Shown: piece after piece, positions 1-8,297 of the stretch
Position numbering within the stretch: position 1 is the stretch's first letter
Layout of the letters: each line of letters starts with the position of its first letter
NCBI GenBank assembly: GCA_021806865.1
Contig: JAKAPU010000010.1
Location: 1-35,647 of the forward strand
Length of the DNA: 35,647 nucleotides
Source: an archaeon
GTDB taxonomy: Archaea; Thermoproteota; Nitrososphaeria; Nitrososphaerales; CADDZS01
Direction of reading: 5' to 3'
Notes under the pieces: model-generated
The model's input: the letters and a program-made list of their open reading frames with translations, nothing else
Database searches by the model: none
What the model was told of the DNA's origin: nothing
Position numbers and translations under genes: made by a program

Positions 1-296
1 TCCTCGAAGATATTCAGGGCGGCACCTTCACAATAACTAACATTGGAACTCTGGGTGGAATTGGTTCGACGCCAATAATAAACGTCCCCGAGGTCTCAAT
101 CTTAGGCGTGCACAAGATTCAGAAAAGGCCAGTTGTCCGTGATAACCAAATAGTCATTCGTGATATCGCAAACGTGGCACTGACTTTCGATCATAGACAA
201 GTCGATGGAGCGGACGCTGCGCGATTCACAAGCAAGATAGTTTCGATCTTAGAGAATCCGGGCATGTTGCTGGCCGACGGCGTGAATTTCTCGTAG
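1..296 (+). CDS. 2-oxoacid dehydrogenase E2 (dihydrolipoyl acyltransferase), C-terminal part
   Basis: The open frame enters from the left edge (first full codon at 3) and ends at a TAG/stop at 294-296, so only about 97 C-terminal residues are present. They match the catalytic domain of lipoate acyltransferases: GGTFTITNIG, then TPIINVPEVSILGV, and the active-site motif DHRQVDGADAARF with the catalytic His and Asp. This subunit transfers the acyl group from its lipoyl arm to CoA in pyruvate or branched-chain 2-oxoacid dehydrogenase complexes. The lipoyl and E1/E3-binding domains must lie to the left of the window, perhaps with an E1-beta gene. lpdA (E3) and lipB lie 2-3 kb away on the other strand and an E1-alpha gene lies at 16.9 kb. 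Acyl-group specificity cannot be read from this fragment. Confidence 0.93.
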   Translation, partial: LEDIQGGTFTITNIGTLGGIGSTPIINVPEVSILGVHKIQKRPVVRDNQIVIRDIANVALTFDHRQVDGADAARFTSKIVSILENPGMLLADGVNFS

Positions 297-306
297 ACTG
301 TTTGGA

Positions 307-1242
307 TCACAGGAGCAACGCTACAGCCAGAACCAGACTGAACGTCCAATTGGCTAGCATGCCGTTTACCGTGAATGGGAGGTAGTATGGTGGTGGCTCG
401 TTAGGATGTGCGTACGTTGACACTTTTCTTGCAAGTAGCAGCCCGGAAAGTACAGGGGCTGCTAGAGCCTGAATCGGCAAGACACGAATCAGTAAAAGTG
501 CAATTGTTGCTCCATAACTGAAGAGGGTCAGGATCAGCGACACGTGAAGCGCTCTTTTTCGTCCAAGCACCGTTGCGAGACTCATTTTACCAGCTTTCAA
601 ATACACTTCATAGAAAATGAGGTCATGATCGATTAGTATTGTAACAGTCATTATTCCAATTGGGATTGAAACAAAGAGTGCAGAAAGACTCAGAGCTCCT
701 GTCTGCACGTAGTACGAGCCCAGCATCGGAATCGGCCCAAATGCAAGCAGTATTGCCAGTTCGCCCAGTCCATAGCCGCTGTAGTCAAGTTTCAACGGAG
801 GTGCGGTGTAGAATATTGCCAGAAGGACTCCAGATACTCCGAAGAGTATTGCCCAAAATCCAACGACGAATGTGAAGTAGAGTGCGCACAAAAGGCTGGC
901 GACAAACAGCAAGTAGGAGACTGTTTTCGCAGACTTCAGACTTATCAAACCGCGTGGTAGCGGTTTCCATCCACCGAAATTTGGAGGAAACATTTCATCT
1001 GCAATCCGATCGACTTTGTTCAGATAGTCATAACAATCATCTATCGAATTAGCGCCAAGATGCAACAAGACCACGCCGATAGCGTTGAGCAGTAAGAATC
1101 CAAGGTTCAACCGTTGTGTGACAAAATATGCAAAAGAAGCCCCAGCTAACGATGGCAGTATGATGAGAGGAATAAATTGAGCTCTTGTCAGCCGGAAAAA
1201 TATTGCGACGTTACTTACTTGCTTTGGAGCTAAATCACTCAA
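307..1242 (-). CDS. UbiA-family prenyltransferase, MenA-like
   Basis: Integral membrane protein of 311 residues with about eight hydrophobic segments, normal for UbiA enzymes. The first Asp-rich motif is NSIDDCYD (N65, D68, D69, D72), which binds Mg-prenyl diphosphate. The stretch LGELAILLAFGPIPMLGSYY closely resembles MenA (1,4-dihydroxy-2-naphthoate prenyltransferase), and the later loop with DHDLIFYEVYLKAGK sits where MenA has its second Asp motif, although the usual NNxRD pattern is changed. Menaquinone is known in Thaumarchaeota, so a quinone role is reasonable, but other UbiA substrates (archaeal lipids, heme) are possible. The start is TTG; no in-frame ATG is near. It converges on the E2 gene with a gap of about 10 bp. 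A perfect inverted repeat lies just upstream. Confidence 0.85.
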   Translation of the reverse strand: MSDLAPKQVSNVAIFFRLTRAQFIPLIILPSLAGASFAYFVTQRLNLGFLLLNAIGVVLLHLGANSIDDCYDYLNKVDRIADEMFPPNFGGWKPLPRGLISLKSAKTVSYLLFVASLLCALYFTFVVGFWAILFGVSGVLLAIFYTAPPLKLDYSGYGLGELAILLAFGPIPMLGSYYVQTGALSLSALFVSIPIGIMTVTILIDHDLIFYEVYLKAGKMSLATVLGRKRALHVSLILTLFSYGATIALLLIRVLPIQALAAPVLSGLLLARKVSTYAHPNEPPPYYLPFTVNGMLANWTFSLVLAVALLL

Positions 1243-1258
1243 CGATAGCGACCCTGTA

Positions 1259-1278
1259 TTACTACTGGTTAGTAGTAA
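1259..1278. promoter_or_regulatory. Perfect inverted repeat upstream of the UbiA gene (candidate operator)
   Basis: TTACTACT-GGTT-AGTAGTAA forms an 8+8 bp perfect inverted repeat with a 4 nt centre. It lies 17-36 nt upstream of the UbiA TTG start, where the TATA/BRE region of a leaderless gene would be. No T-run follows on either strand, so an operator is more likely than a terminator. That role is inference. Confidence 0.4.
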
Positions 1279-1360
1279 AGTATCTTTAGCCCGATTCTAT
1301 AAGAATTGTCATCCGGACATTATGAGTCGACATTCGTGGGTCAGTACATGGCTGCTAGGG

Positions 1361-2047
1361 TTAGTAAACCGTTTCAAATTCAAAGCCAAATCGGTCTGAA
1401 AAGGAGCTTATCACGGCGTGTTTGACAACGTTCATGTCCACAGGCCTGTTCAACTCCCTGGCCGCGGAGGTCATCACGCTTGCGCTAAATCCACATGGAT
1501 TTATTTTCGTAAAATATGAGAGCTCAGTGTTCACATTTAGAGCAAATCCATGATAAGTTACCCAATGTGATGTTGCCACTCCGATGCTCGCAATCTTCCT
1601 GACATTTTCCACCCAGACTCCTGTCATTTTTCCGAGCTGCCCTTGAGCGTGTATATTCATCGTTTTCAAGGCGTCAACTAGAACTTGTTCTAACAGCTCG
1701 ACATACTGCCTAACACTGACTCCAAGTTCCTGCAAATTGACTATCGGATATGCTACCAATTGGCCGGGTCCGTGATAGGTCACATCCCCGCCGCGTTCGA
1801 TCTCGAATACTGGAAGATCCTTGACCAGTACATTCTCTAGATGTGCTGATCTTCCAAGCGTCAGTACGTGATCATGTTCCACCAGAAGAAGCGTGTCGGG
1901 TATCGTGCCCGCTATCCGCTCTTCCACGAGTTGCTTTTGCAGATTCCAGACTTCTGAATAATTGGTAGAAAAACCGAGGTCTTGGAGCAGGGCCTTTCTT
2001 TTTTTGAGTCGAAGACCAGATTCAGATACGACTTTGCTAGGCGCCAA
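1361..2047 (-). CDS. lipB: Octanoyltransferase (lipoyl(octanoyl) transferase) LipB
   Basis: Transfers octanoyl from acyl carrier protein (or an equivalent donor) to the lysine of lipoyl domains, the first step of lipoate synthesis. The 228-residue protein has the LipB signature RGGDVTYHGPGQLVAYP (residues 85-101), the conserved Lys in KIASIGV (K151) and the catalytic Cys in NPCG (C185). About 18 residues precede the normal family start, so the TTG start at 2047 may be slightly early; no better start is visible. It begins 9 bp after the lpdA stop and is very likely cotranscribed with it, which ties it to the lipoyl E2 encoded at the left edge. No lipA is in the window. Confidence 0.95.
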   Translation of the reverse strand: MAPSKVVSESGLRLKKRKALLQDLGFSTNYSEVWNLQKQLVEERIAGTIPDTLLLVEHDHVLTLGRSAHLENVLVKDLPVFEIERGGDVTYHGPGQLVAYPIVNLQELGVSVRQYVELLEQVLVDALKTMNIHAQGQLGKMTGVWVENVRKIASIGVATSHWVTYHGFALNVNTELSYFTKINPCGFSASVMTSAARELNRPVDMNVVKHAVISSFSDRFGFEFETVY

Positions 2048-2056
2048 GGAGGCATG

Positions 2057-3502
2057 TCAACTCGCAGGCTGTCGGTTTTGGATATGTATCGCCTTGCCAA
2101 GTGCGTTCTCGCAAGCTTCCATCACGCTTTCTGATAGGGTTGGGTGTGGATGAATAGTTAGTCCAATGTCCTCCAGCGTAGCGCCCATCTCAAGAGCAAG
2201 ACTGCCCTCGCTAATTAGGTCCGATGCTTCATTTCCGACTACTTCCAGTCCCAAGACAATTCCAGATGCCTTATCCGCAATGACCTTCGTGAAGCCTTCG
2301 AACTCGATTGAGGCAAGAGCTCGGCCGCTCGCTATGAATGGGAACCTCCCCACCAACGTTTCGTATCCCTTCGACTTTGCTTCGTTCGGACTCATTCCTA
2401 CGATCGCGATTTCGGGATCGGTGAACATGGCTGATGGCATCGCGATACTATCAAATGAGCTCTTCAAACCAGCGATGACTTCCGCTGCAACTTTCCCTTG
2501 CTTGGAAGCTTTGTGGGCCAATAGTGGGCCGCCCACAATATCGCCAATCGCGAAAATGTTCGGCAAGTTCGTGCGCATTTCGCGATTGACTTTCACAAAC
2601 CCTTTCTCGTCGAGTTCAACTCCTATCTTTTCAAGATTCAAATCATGCGAATTCGGTTTCCGGCCAACCGAAACCAGAACATGATCGACTTCTGCTTTCA
2701 TTGAAGAGTTCTCCGGAGTCTCAAAAGTCACGTTCACAGACTCGCCATTCACTTCGGCGGATTTGACTTTGCTCTTCAGATAGACCTTTGCACCGAGCTT
2801 CTGTAGAGTTCTCGAAACAACGTTGACCAGATCCAAATCGGTTCCCGGAAGCAATTGATCCATTAGCTCAACAATTGTAAGCTCCGTTCCGAATAGATTG
2901 GCAAACGCCATGCCTATTTCGAGGCCTATCACGCCTCCTCCCACAATCAGGAGCTTCTTGGATGGAGACGTAAGAGCAAGTGCTTCCGTGCTTGTGATTA
3001 TTCTTTTCCCGTCAAATTTCAAATTCGGCAGTTCGATAGAAGATGAGCCGGTCGCGATTACGATATTGCCACACTCTATGGTTCGAATACCCGATGAGGT
3101 ATTGGAGTCCACTTCGATGAGATTAGGATCCACCAGTCTCGCAGTGCCAGTGACAACTTGAACCCTATTCGCCTTGCACAGAAGTGCGACTCCGCTGGTG
3201 AGCCTGTTGACCGCATTTTGCTTCCACTCTTGGAGTCTCTTAAAGTCGACTTGTATCGTGGCGTCAATTCCCATCTTTGCTGCGTTTCTTGCATTCTTTA
3301 CCAACTTGCTGGCTGTTATGATGGCTTTGCTGGGTATGCATCCTATGTTCAGACAAACGCCACCAATCTTATCTTTTTCAACCAGCACTACACTCTTCCC
3401 AAGCTGGCCCAGTCTTATTGCAGCAGTATATCCACCGATTCCGGCACCAATCACGGCGACATCGGTTTGAATTCTCTGATCAGATGTGTAGGCGGTAGTC
3501 AA
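2057..3502 (-). CDS. lpdA: Dihydrolipoamide dehydrogenase (E3)
   Basis: FAD enzyme that reoxidises dihydrolipoyl groups of 2-oxoacid dehydrogenase or glycine cleavage complexes with NAD. The 481 residues are full length. An N-terminal FAD motif GAGIGGYTAAIR is followed by the redox disulfide in GGVCLNIGCIPSK (C50 and C55), an NAD-binding GGGVIGLEIG, a second FAD motif around FAIGD, and the C-terminal active-site HPHPTLSE (451-458). The start is TTG at 3502. A TATA-like sequence on the minus strand lies near 3545-3553. The gene is followed by lipB after 9 bp, and this pair serves the nearby lipoylated complex. Confidence 0.96.
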   Translation of the reverse strand: MTTAYTSDQRIQTDVAVIGAGIGGYTAAIRLGQLGKSVVLVEKDKIGGVCLNIGCIPSKAIITASKLVKNARNAAKMGIDATIQVDFKRLQEWKQNAVNRLTSGVALLCKANRVQVVTGTARLVDPNLIEVDSNTSSGIRTIECGNIVIATGSSSIELPNLKFDGKRIITSTEALALTSPSKKLLIVGGGVIGLEIGMAFANLFGTELTIVELMDQLLPGTDLDLVNVVSRTLQKLGAKVYLKSKVKSAEVNGESVNVTFETPENSSMKAEVDHVLVSVGRKPNSHDLNLEKIGVELDEKGFVKVNREMRTNLPNIFAIGDIVGGPLLAHKASKQGKVAAEVIAGLKSSFDSIAMPSAMFTDPEIAIVGMSPNEAKSKGYETLVGRFPFIASGRALASIEFEGFTKVIADKASGIVLGLEVVGNEASDLISEGSLALEMGATLEDIGLTIHPHPTLSESVMEACENALGKAIHIQNRQPAS

Positions 3503-3611
3503 TTAGAGCAATTTCCTCGGACAATGTCGGACTTGCTCTTTGGCGTAATAATGATTTTGGAGAGCCCGTGACTCGTTTTTGGTGTGGGTATTATCTTTCA
3601 GAGTGCTAAGA

Positions 3612-5189
3612 TCATTCGGGAGGAATTTCCATGGCGATCTGATCCAGATTCAGTTTCTCTTTGGTTTTTCTGGCGTAATACGAAATATAGTAGATTACAA
3701 GTCCGATTGGTATGAAAATGAAATTGAGCACTATCAAGCCAGGGTTCAGTGCGAAGTTTGCCTCATTTGAGATGAAGACGTAAGTCATGAAGAGAATGAA
3801 GATCATCGACGTAATGCCTAGGATTGACAGTAAAATTCTATACTTCTTTGAAATGTTGAAACCAAGCTTGTTAGTCAGACCTAGACTGTTGGCAGAAATC
3901 GACGTCGGAAATATGCTGCTAAAAGCGGGTGCTATTATTACTGCATAGAATATCGCCAAAAGAGATTGGTACATGCCTTCGATCATGAGCAATGCAGATT
4001 CGATCACGACAAATGACACGATCATACTCATTATTGGAGATTGCCACCGATCACTTACGGCGCCTAGCTTCAGAGGGGCAATTCTGTCAATACTCCAAGC
4101 AAAGATAGACCGAGAAGGCTGGAGATATAGTGCAGGCAAAAGCAAAACTGTTGTGCCTAGTGTGATCGCGACAATTACAAGTAGCGCCCCATAAAAGTTT
4201 CCACTTGCGAGCACCAGAATTGCAGACAAAGCTTGGATCGGAGAGTTAAACACAACACCAGAATAGGCAAGCGCGGATATTCCTGCAATAAGCGTTGGAC
4301 TTATGATTCTATAGATGAGATAAACGAGCGCCACAAACAGAATACCATTCAAAATAGCTGCGCCAGCCATTGATGATAGATTGCGCCTCAGCTGACTTGC
4401 TCTTTTCACTTCGCCCGAAACATATGTTTCCCAGAATACCCAAATGACCGACGATGCACAGATTGCAATAGACGGCAGTGCCAATGCGTAATGCAGATTG
4501 GCGTAGGCTCCCTGTTCCAAGAAGAATGCATACGGATCACTGACGGTTCCCGTTCCATTAACCGCTCTGACGTATCCGTCGAACGAGGTACGAAAACCCG
4601 TGGCGTTTGTGGCTAGCAATGAAACAATCATTACCGCTGTGCCGGCGAGCGTGACAATCCACATCACGTTGAGTGCACTGAGCGTACGCCTGAGTCCAGA
4701 AGAAGTAAGCAACAGGAAGACAAAATTCAACACTGTGGCGAAGATAAACGACTCCAATGGCTGACTCAGTGCCACACCAATGTCGATCAAGCTAGTGTTG
4801 TTGGAATAATAACCAAGAACTTCGAGACCAGGGGAGAGAGCATAATTGGTTACGAAGAATAGTGTGAATGCTGCGGAAAAAAGCTGCCACACTGTCAATG
4901 AAAAATTGAAAGCGAAACCAATCGAAGGACGAAGAACTCGACTATTGAAAACGTAGTCGCCTCCGGATCGCGGCATGAGTGCTGTCAGCATTGCGTACAT
5001 GACTGCAATCGCAATTGCAAACATCACGGCTGCCATTTCAGCAGAAACCAGATCGGATCCTTGCAGCCACGTTAACGAGGACAATGCAAAAACAAGAGGC
5101 CCAAAAAGCCAGCTGCTCGATGAGTTGAAAACGAATGTGTCGAGCCATCGAGCTTGTCTAACGAGACCGGTGGACTTTCTCTCGAACAA
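3612..5189 (-). CDS. APC-superfamily amino acid/amine permease
   Basis: Polytopic membrane protein of 525 residues with about 12 hydrophobic segments. The N-terminal half contains MYAMLTALMPRSGGDYVFNSR, the TM2 region and loop typical of APC amino acid permeases (a small-residue helix break followed by PRSGGDY). Substrate cannot be assigned; amino acids, amines or thiamine-like cations are candidates because of the neighbours. The start is TTG at 5189. It is transcribed divergently from the HTH-ThiN regulator at 5264, and both can use the palindromic TATA sequence at 5232-5239, so this permease is a plausible target of that regulator. Confidence 0.85.
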   Translation of the reverse strand: MFERKSTGLVRQARWLDTFVFNSSSSWLFGPLVFALSSLTWLQGSDLVSAEMAAVMFAIAIAVMYAMLTALMPRSGGDYVFNSRVLRPSIGFAFNFSLTVWQLFSAAFTLFFVTNYALSPGLEVLGYYSNNTSLIDIGVALSQPLESFIFATVLNFVFLLLTSSGLRRTLSALNVMWIVTLAGTAVMIVSLLATNATGFRTSFDGYVRAVNGTGTVSDPYAFFLEQGAYANLHYALALPSIAICASSVIWVFWETYVSGEVKRASQLRRNLSSMAGAAILNGILFVALVYLIYRIISPTLIAGISALAYSGVVFNSPIQALSAILVLASGNFYGALLVIVAITLGTTVLLLPALYLQPSRSIFAWSIDRIAPLKLGAVSDRWQSPIMSMIVSFVVIESALLMIEGMYQSLLAIFYAVIIAPAFSSIFPTSISANSLGLTNKLGFNISKKYRILLSILGITSMIFILFMTYVFISNEANFALNPGLIVLNFIFIPIGLVIYYISYYARKTKEKLNLDQIAMEIPPE

Positions 5190-5231
5190 TGAATTCCCGT
5201 CCAGCGAACAGATAGCCAGGAATTTTTCAGG

Positions 5232-5239
5232 CTTATAAG
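5232..5239. promoter_or_regulatory. Palindromic TATA box shared by divergent permease and regulator genes
   Basis: CTTATAAG is fully symmetric. Its centre is about 28 nt before the ATG of the regulator at 5264 (leaderless spacing). In the other direction it would start transcription about 15-20 nt before the permease TTG at 5189. One element may therefore serve both genes. Confidence 0.5.
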
Positions 5240-5263
5240 TCAGTCAATAACCACATTATCAAA

Positions 5264-6274
5264 ATGCAGCCGCCTTGTGAAATCATGACGAGCGATTTCC
5301 TACCCAACATGCGAGGCCTAGTTTCGCACGACCTTCACGAGTCAGGTGAGAGCCAGAGGCAAATCGCAGTGTTATTGGGTATCACGCAAGCTCGGGTCAG
5401 CCACTACCTGAACAAGAGAAAGATGACTTTTGTGAATGAACTCACAAGCAGATTCTCAATGAGTCAAAATGATGTCCTCAGCTATTCCAAGATTTTGGCA
5501 GAAGATGTAAGACGGAGCCAAGTAGATGGAATATTCACGCTATACTCAATTTGGAAGAACCTGCTTTTCTCAGGAGCTATTTGCTCGGCGCATCAGCGCA
5601 CATCACGTGTGCAGTCAGACTGTTCTGTCTGCATGGAGTTGCACAGGCCGGCACGAGAAGCGTCCACATCAAAAAACTCGGAAGCCGAAGACGCCGCAGT
5701 AATTCGCGAAGTCTCGGAAGCCATTGGTCTCATCGAAAGTTCCACTCAATTCCCATATCTTATGCCAGAAGTCTCGGTCAACATTGCCATGTGCAAGAAA
5801 GAACCCAGGACGAGTAGAGATATAGCTGCTATTCCAGGGAGAATCAATCGGATACACAGTCGGGCAAAAGCCTTCGTGTTGCCAGAGTTCGGTTGTTCCA
5901 ACCATATGTCAAGAGTGCTGCTTATTTTCCATGCAAGAGACAAGAACTTCAGGGCGGTGATCAATTTGAAATACGACGCTTTAGTACAGATAGCTTTGGA
6001 CGAACTTTCCATCCCAATGGTCTTCACTCAATTATCAGACTTGCGACAGAGCAGGAGGTCGGTAGAAATTTCTCAGCAAGATTTGCTTCTGCATCGTCTA
6101 GAGTCAACTAAACTTCCAGTCGTTGGTGCAAGTCAGCCCGTGGCGGTAGTCGACAGAGGTTCCGAAGGCGTTGAAGCGATTACGTATTTGCTTGGAACGA
6201 ATGCGGTGGGTATAGCACAACTTGCGTTGAGACTTTCCCGCGTTTACACAAGTTTGCAAACTAGTGGGAGTTGA
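5264..6274 (+). CDS. HTH transcriptional regulator with C-terminal ThiN-like domain (ThiR type)
   Basis: Predicted DNA-binding protein of 336 residues. Residues about 20-57 form a helix-turn-helix (SQRQIAVLLGITQARVSHYL). A short Cys/His cluster follows (C107, H110, C120, C123), as in related archaeal regulators. Residues about 165-335 match the ThiN thiamine-phosphate synthase domain: PEVSVNIA, GRINRIHSRAKAF, PEFGCSNHMSRVLL, FRAVINLKYD and a final YLLGTNAVGIAQLALRL. In archaea HTH-ThiN proteins (ThiR) are known repressors of thiamine genes that sense thiamine phosphates. No thiamine biosynthesis gene is nearby, so the ligand here is uncertain. The stop overlaps the next gene start by 4 bp (TTGA), and the divergent neighbour is a permease. 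Confidence 0.87.
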   Translation: MQPPCEIMTSDFLPNMRGLVSHDLHESGESQRQIAVLLGITQARVSHYLNKRKMTFVNELTSRFSMSQNDVLSYSKILAEDVRRSQVDGIFTLYSIWKNLLFSGAICSAHQRTSRVQSDCSVCMELHRPAREASTSKNSEAEDAAVIREVSEAIGLIESSTQFPYLMPEVSVNIAMCKKEPRTSRDIAAIPGRINRIHSRAKAFVLPEFGCSNHMSRVLLIFHARDKNFRAVINLKYDALVQIALDELSIPMVFTQLSDLRQSRRSVEISQQDLLLHRLESTKLPVVGASQPVAVVDRGSEGVEAITYLLGTNAVGIAQLALRLSRVYTSLQTSGS

Positions 6275-7245
6275 GTGTTCTAATGATGCATTTCAATGGC
6301 AATCAGATTAAGCAGTCACTACCGATGTCTGAATGCATTGATGCAATGGAAGATCTTTACACCAACGAGGAAGAGAACATCGATAGACAACCGATGCGCA
6401 CAGTCTTGCGCGTGGATCAAGATTCTGTTATCCTTACAATGCCCTCACTGTCAACAAAGCTGAACCGATTCGCGGTCAAAATAGTGACAGAATACAAGAA
6501 CAATCCAGCAAATTTCTCGCGCCCGGTACAGGGAGGCATAACTGTTCTGATGGACTCTATGAATTCAAATGTTCTTGCGAGTTTCGATTCTCCAATGATT
6601 ACAGCAATTCGAACAGGCGCGGTTTCAGGACTAGCGACAAGATACCTTTCTCGAAAGGATTCGAAGTCTGTAGCTGTAATTGGTTCCGGCCAGCAGGCTA
6701 GGACGATTTTGGAGGCTATCTGTTGCGTAAGGCAAATCAAGAATGCTCTTGTTTACAGTCGAACACTAGGCAACGCGGTGCAATTCGCAAACGAAATGCG
6801 TCGAACTCTTGGAATCAGCGTCGAAGCAGTCGAAGACAGGACTTTTGCATTGAAGAATAGCGACATCATAATTGTGGCAACTAATTCTGCTGTCCCGGTG
6901 ATAGATTGGAATGAGATACCTGCCGGTGCACACATCAACAGCATAGGCACACTACCAGAAAGGAGGGAGCTTGACCTGGAAACTGTGTGCAATTCTGCAT
7001 TGTTCGCAGATACAAAGGAAGGTGTTCTGAAAGAAGCAGGCGACGTGATCCACGCCATTAAAATCGGAAAGGTTACTGAGCGTCACTTGCTCGGCACTCT
7101 TTCGGACTTGATCAAGGAAAACATCAAAGGCAGATCTTCGGTGGATCAAGTCACTATCTTCAAATCTGTTGGCTTTGCACTACAGGATGTATATGCTTGC
7201 GCGCATGTTTACAACAAATCTACGAGCAATTCCGAGAACGCCTAA
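6271..7245 (+). CDS. Ornithine cyclodeaminase / mu-crystallin family protein
   Basis: NAD(P)-dependent enzyme of 324 residues. Members act as ornithine cyclodeaminase, alanine dehydrogenase, ketimine reductase or opine-type synthases. Visible family features are the substrate Lys region FAVKIVTEYKNN (K70), TAIRTGAVSGLATRYL (R114), the Rossmann motif IGSGQQART (137-145) and the catalytic Asp in SIGTLPERRELD (D235). Start TTG at 6271 overlaps the regulator stop as TTGA and suggests coupling; ATG at 6283 is the alternative and lies 12 nt after a GGAG. Substrate is unclear. Coupling to a ThiN-domain regulator next to a permease suggests a regulated catabolic or cofactor-related role. It converges on the next gene with a 4 bp overlap. 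Confidence 0.88.
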   Translation: MSVLMMHFNGNQIKQSLPMSECIDAMEDLYTNEEENIDRQPMRTVLRVDQDSVILTMPSLSTKLNRFAVKIVTEYKNNPANFSRPVQGGITVLMDSMNSNVLASFDSPMITAIRTGAVSGLATRYLSRKDSKSVAVIGSGQQARTILEAICCVRQIKNALVYSRTLGNAVQFANEMRRTLGISVEAVEDRTFALKNSDIIIVATNSAVPVIDWNEIPAGAHINSIGTLPERRELDLETVCNSALFADTKEGVLKEAGDVIHAIKIGKVTERHLLGTLSDLIKENIKGRSSVDQVTIFKSVGFALQDVYACAHVYNKSTSNSENA

Positions 7246-8129
7246 ATCAGCATCATACAACCTTCGTCAAACGAAAGCCCACTTTTCAGATCGGTATAGA
7301 TCACTCTGATCTTCCCACTTTTTCCCTTGAGGTCGTACGCATGGGACTTTTGGGGGGCAATTTGTGTACTTGTTAGATCGTTACCAATTTGATGGATCGT
7401 TGCTGGACTCGCACCCACATTTAGGAGCCACATCTTGTCCGGATCGGGGTAGCAGCTGACATAAGCACCAACCAGCGCTCTCCTCCAGTCATCGACTGGA
7501 AAATAGTCTATCCTGCCTTTCTCAAGTTGACTCTGCGCTGCAAGATCTTCGTATTCCTTCATCACAGCGCGCGATTGACTCAGCTTTCGTTCAGAAGACA
7601 TGGAGTCGTGCGCTTCTAAAAGCATGCGCGATTCGACAAGGAGACATCGGGAGATTGAAAATTTGATCATAGCATCTATGACACGTACCAGGAAGTGGCG
7701 TTCATCCCTGAACGAAAGTGTGAGCTTTGACTGTTCCAGAAGTGCGTTTGCACCCTTCAGAGCCTCAAAGGATTCGTCGTTTTCCTCCATCGACATGACA
7801 GTTTCCAGAGTGGCACAAGCAGCAGTGTAGCTCGCGAGGAATCCAAAATGAATCGTCGCCCGGAGTATTTCTGCCGCCTTTCCAAATTGAGTCAGGGACC
7901 CCTCAAGATTTGAAGCATCTCTTGTTAGTCTGGCCTCCTGTATCAGAGAGAAAGCATCCATCAGCGTCGAGTACTCGAATAATGCCCTGCTCACCTCCGG
8001 AGCATCCTTTGAAAAAGAGAAAAATCTCTCTGCTGCGATCTTGAATCTTGTCTTGGACTCGTCGAGCTTTGATTCCCTGTCAAGCGCTATAGCTTGGCTC
8101 CACAGCTCGAAAGGGTCTGTTTCTCTCAT
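7242..8129 (-). CDS. Conserved-looking helical (TPR-like) protein of unknown function
   Basis: I do not recognise this family. The predicted protein of about 295 residues is nearly all helical through residue 200, with TPR-like spacing in the first part (WSQAIALDRESKLDESKTRF, then FKIAAERFF), and ends in a small beta-rich domain (residues about 220-295) containing WLLNVGASPATIHQIGNDL. No signal peptide or membrane segment is seen, so a soluble scaffold or adaptor is possible. The start at 8129 (MRETDPFELW) is preferred because a TATA-like AAATATTC on the minus strand near 8162 would start transcription near 8135. ATG 8147 adds six residues. It overlaps the convergent ornithine-cyclodeaminase-like gene by 4 bp. 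Confidence 0.7.
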   Translation of the reverse strand: MRETDPFELWSQAIALDRESKLDESKTRFKIAAERFFSFSKDAPEVSRALFEYSTLMDAFSLIQEARLTRDASNLEGSLTQFGKAAEILRATIHFGFLASYTAACATLETVMSMEENDESFEALKGANALLEQSKLTLSFRDERHFLVRVIDAMIKFSISRCLLVESRMLLEAHDSMSSERKLSQSRAVMKEYEDLAAQSQLEKGRIDYFPVDDWRRALVGAYVSCYPDPDKMWLLNVGASPATIHQIGNDLTSTQIAPQKSHAYDLKGKSGKIRVIYTDLKSGLSFDEGCMMLI

Positions 8130-8297
8130 CGTGCGTGGAAATGGCAACTGATGCGTTTTTGAATATTTGTCGTGACAGAAAGAACTGCTACGACATTTGA
8201 ATTGTTGTTGCTATTGCCTCTTTGCAACGTAGGATATTCTTTTCTACTCTTTCAACAAGAAAACAGTAAGCTTCGTTCTCCGGAGAAAAAACGAGCA

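Noticed and set aside
2166..2684. 172-residue plus-strand frame
   Set aside because: It lies wholly antisense to lpdA, which has all family motifs; it is a shadow.
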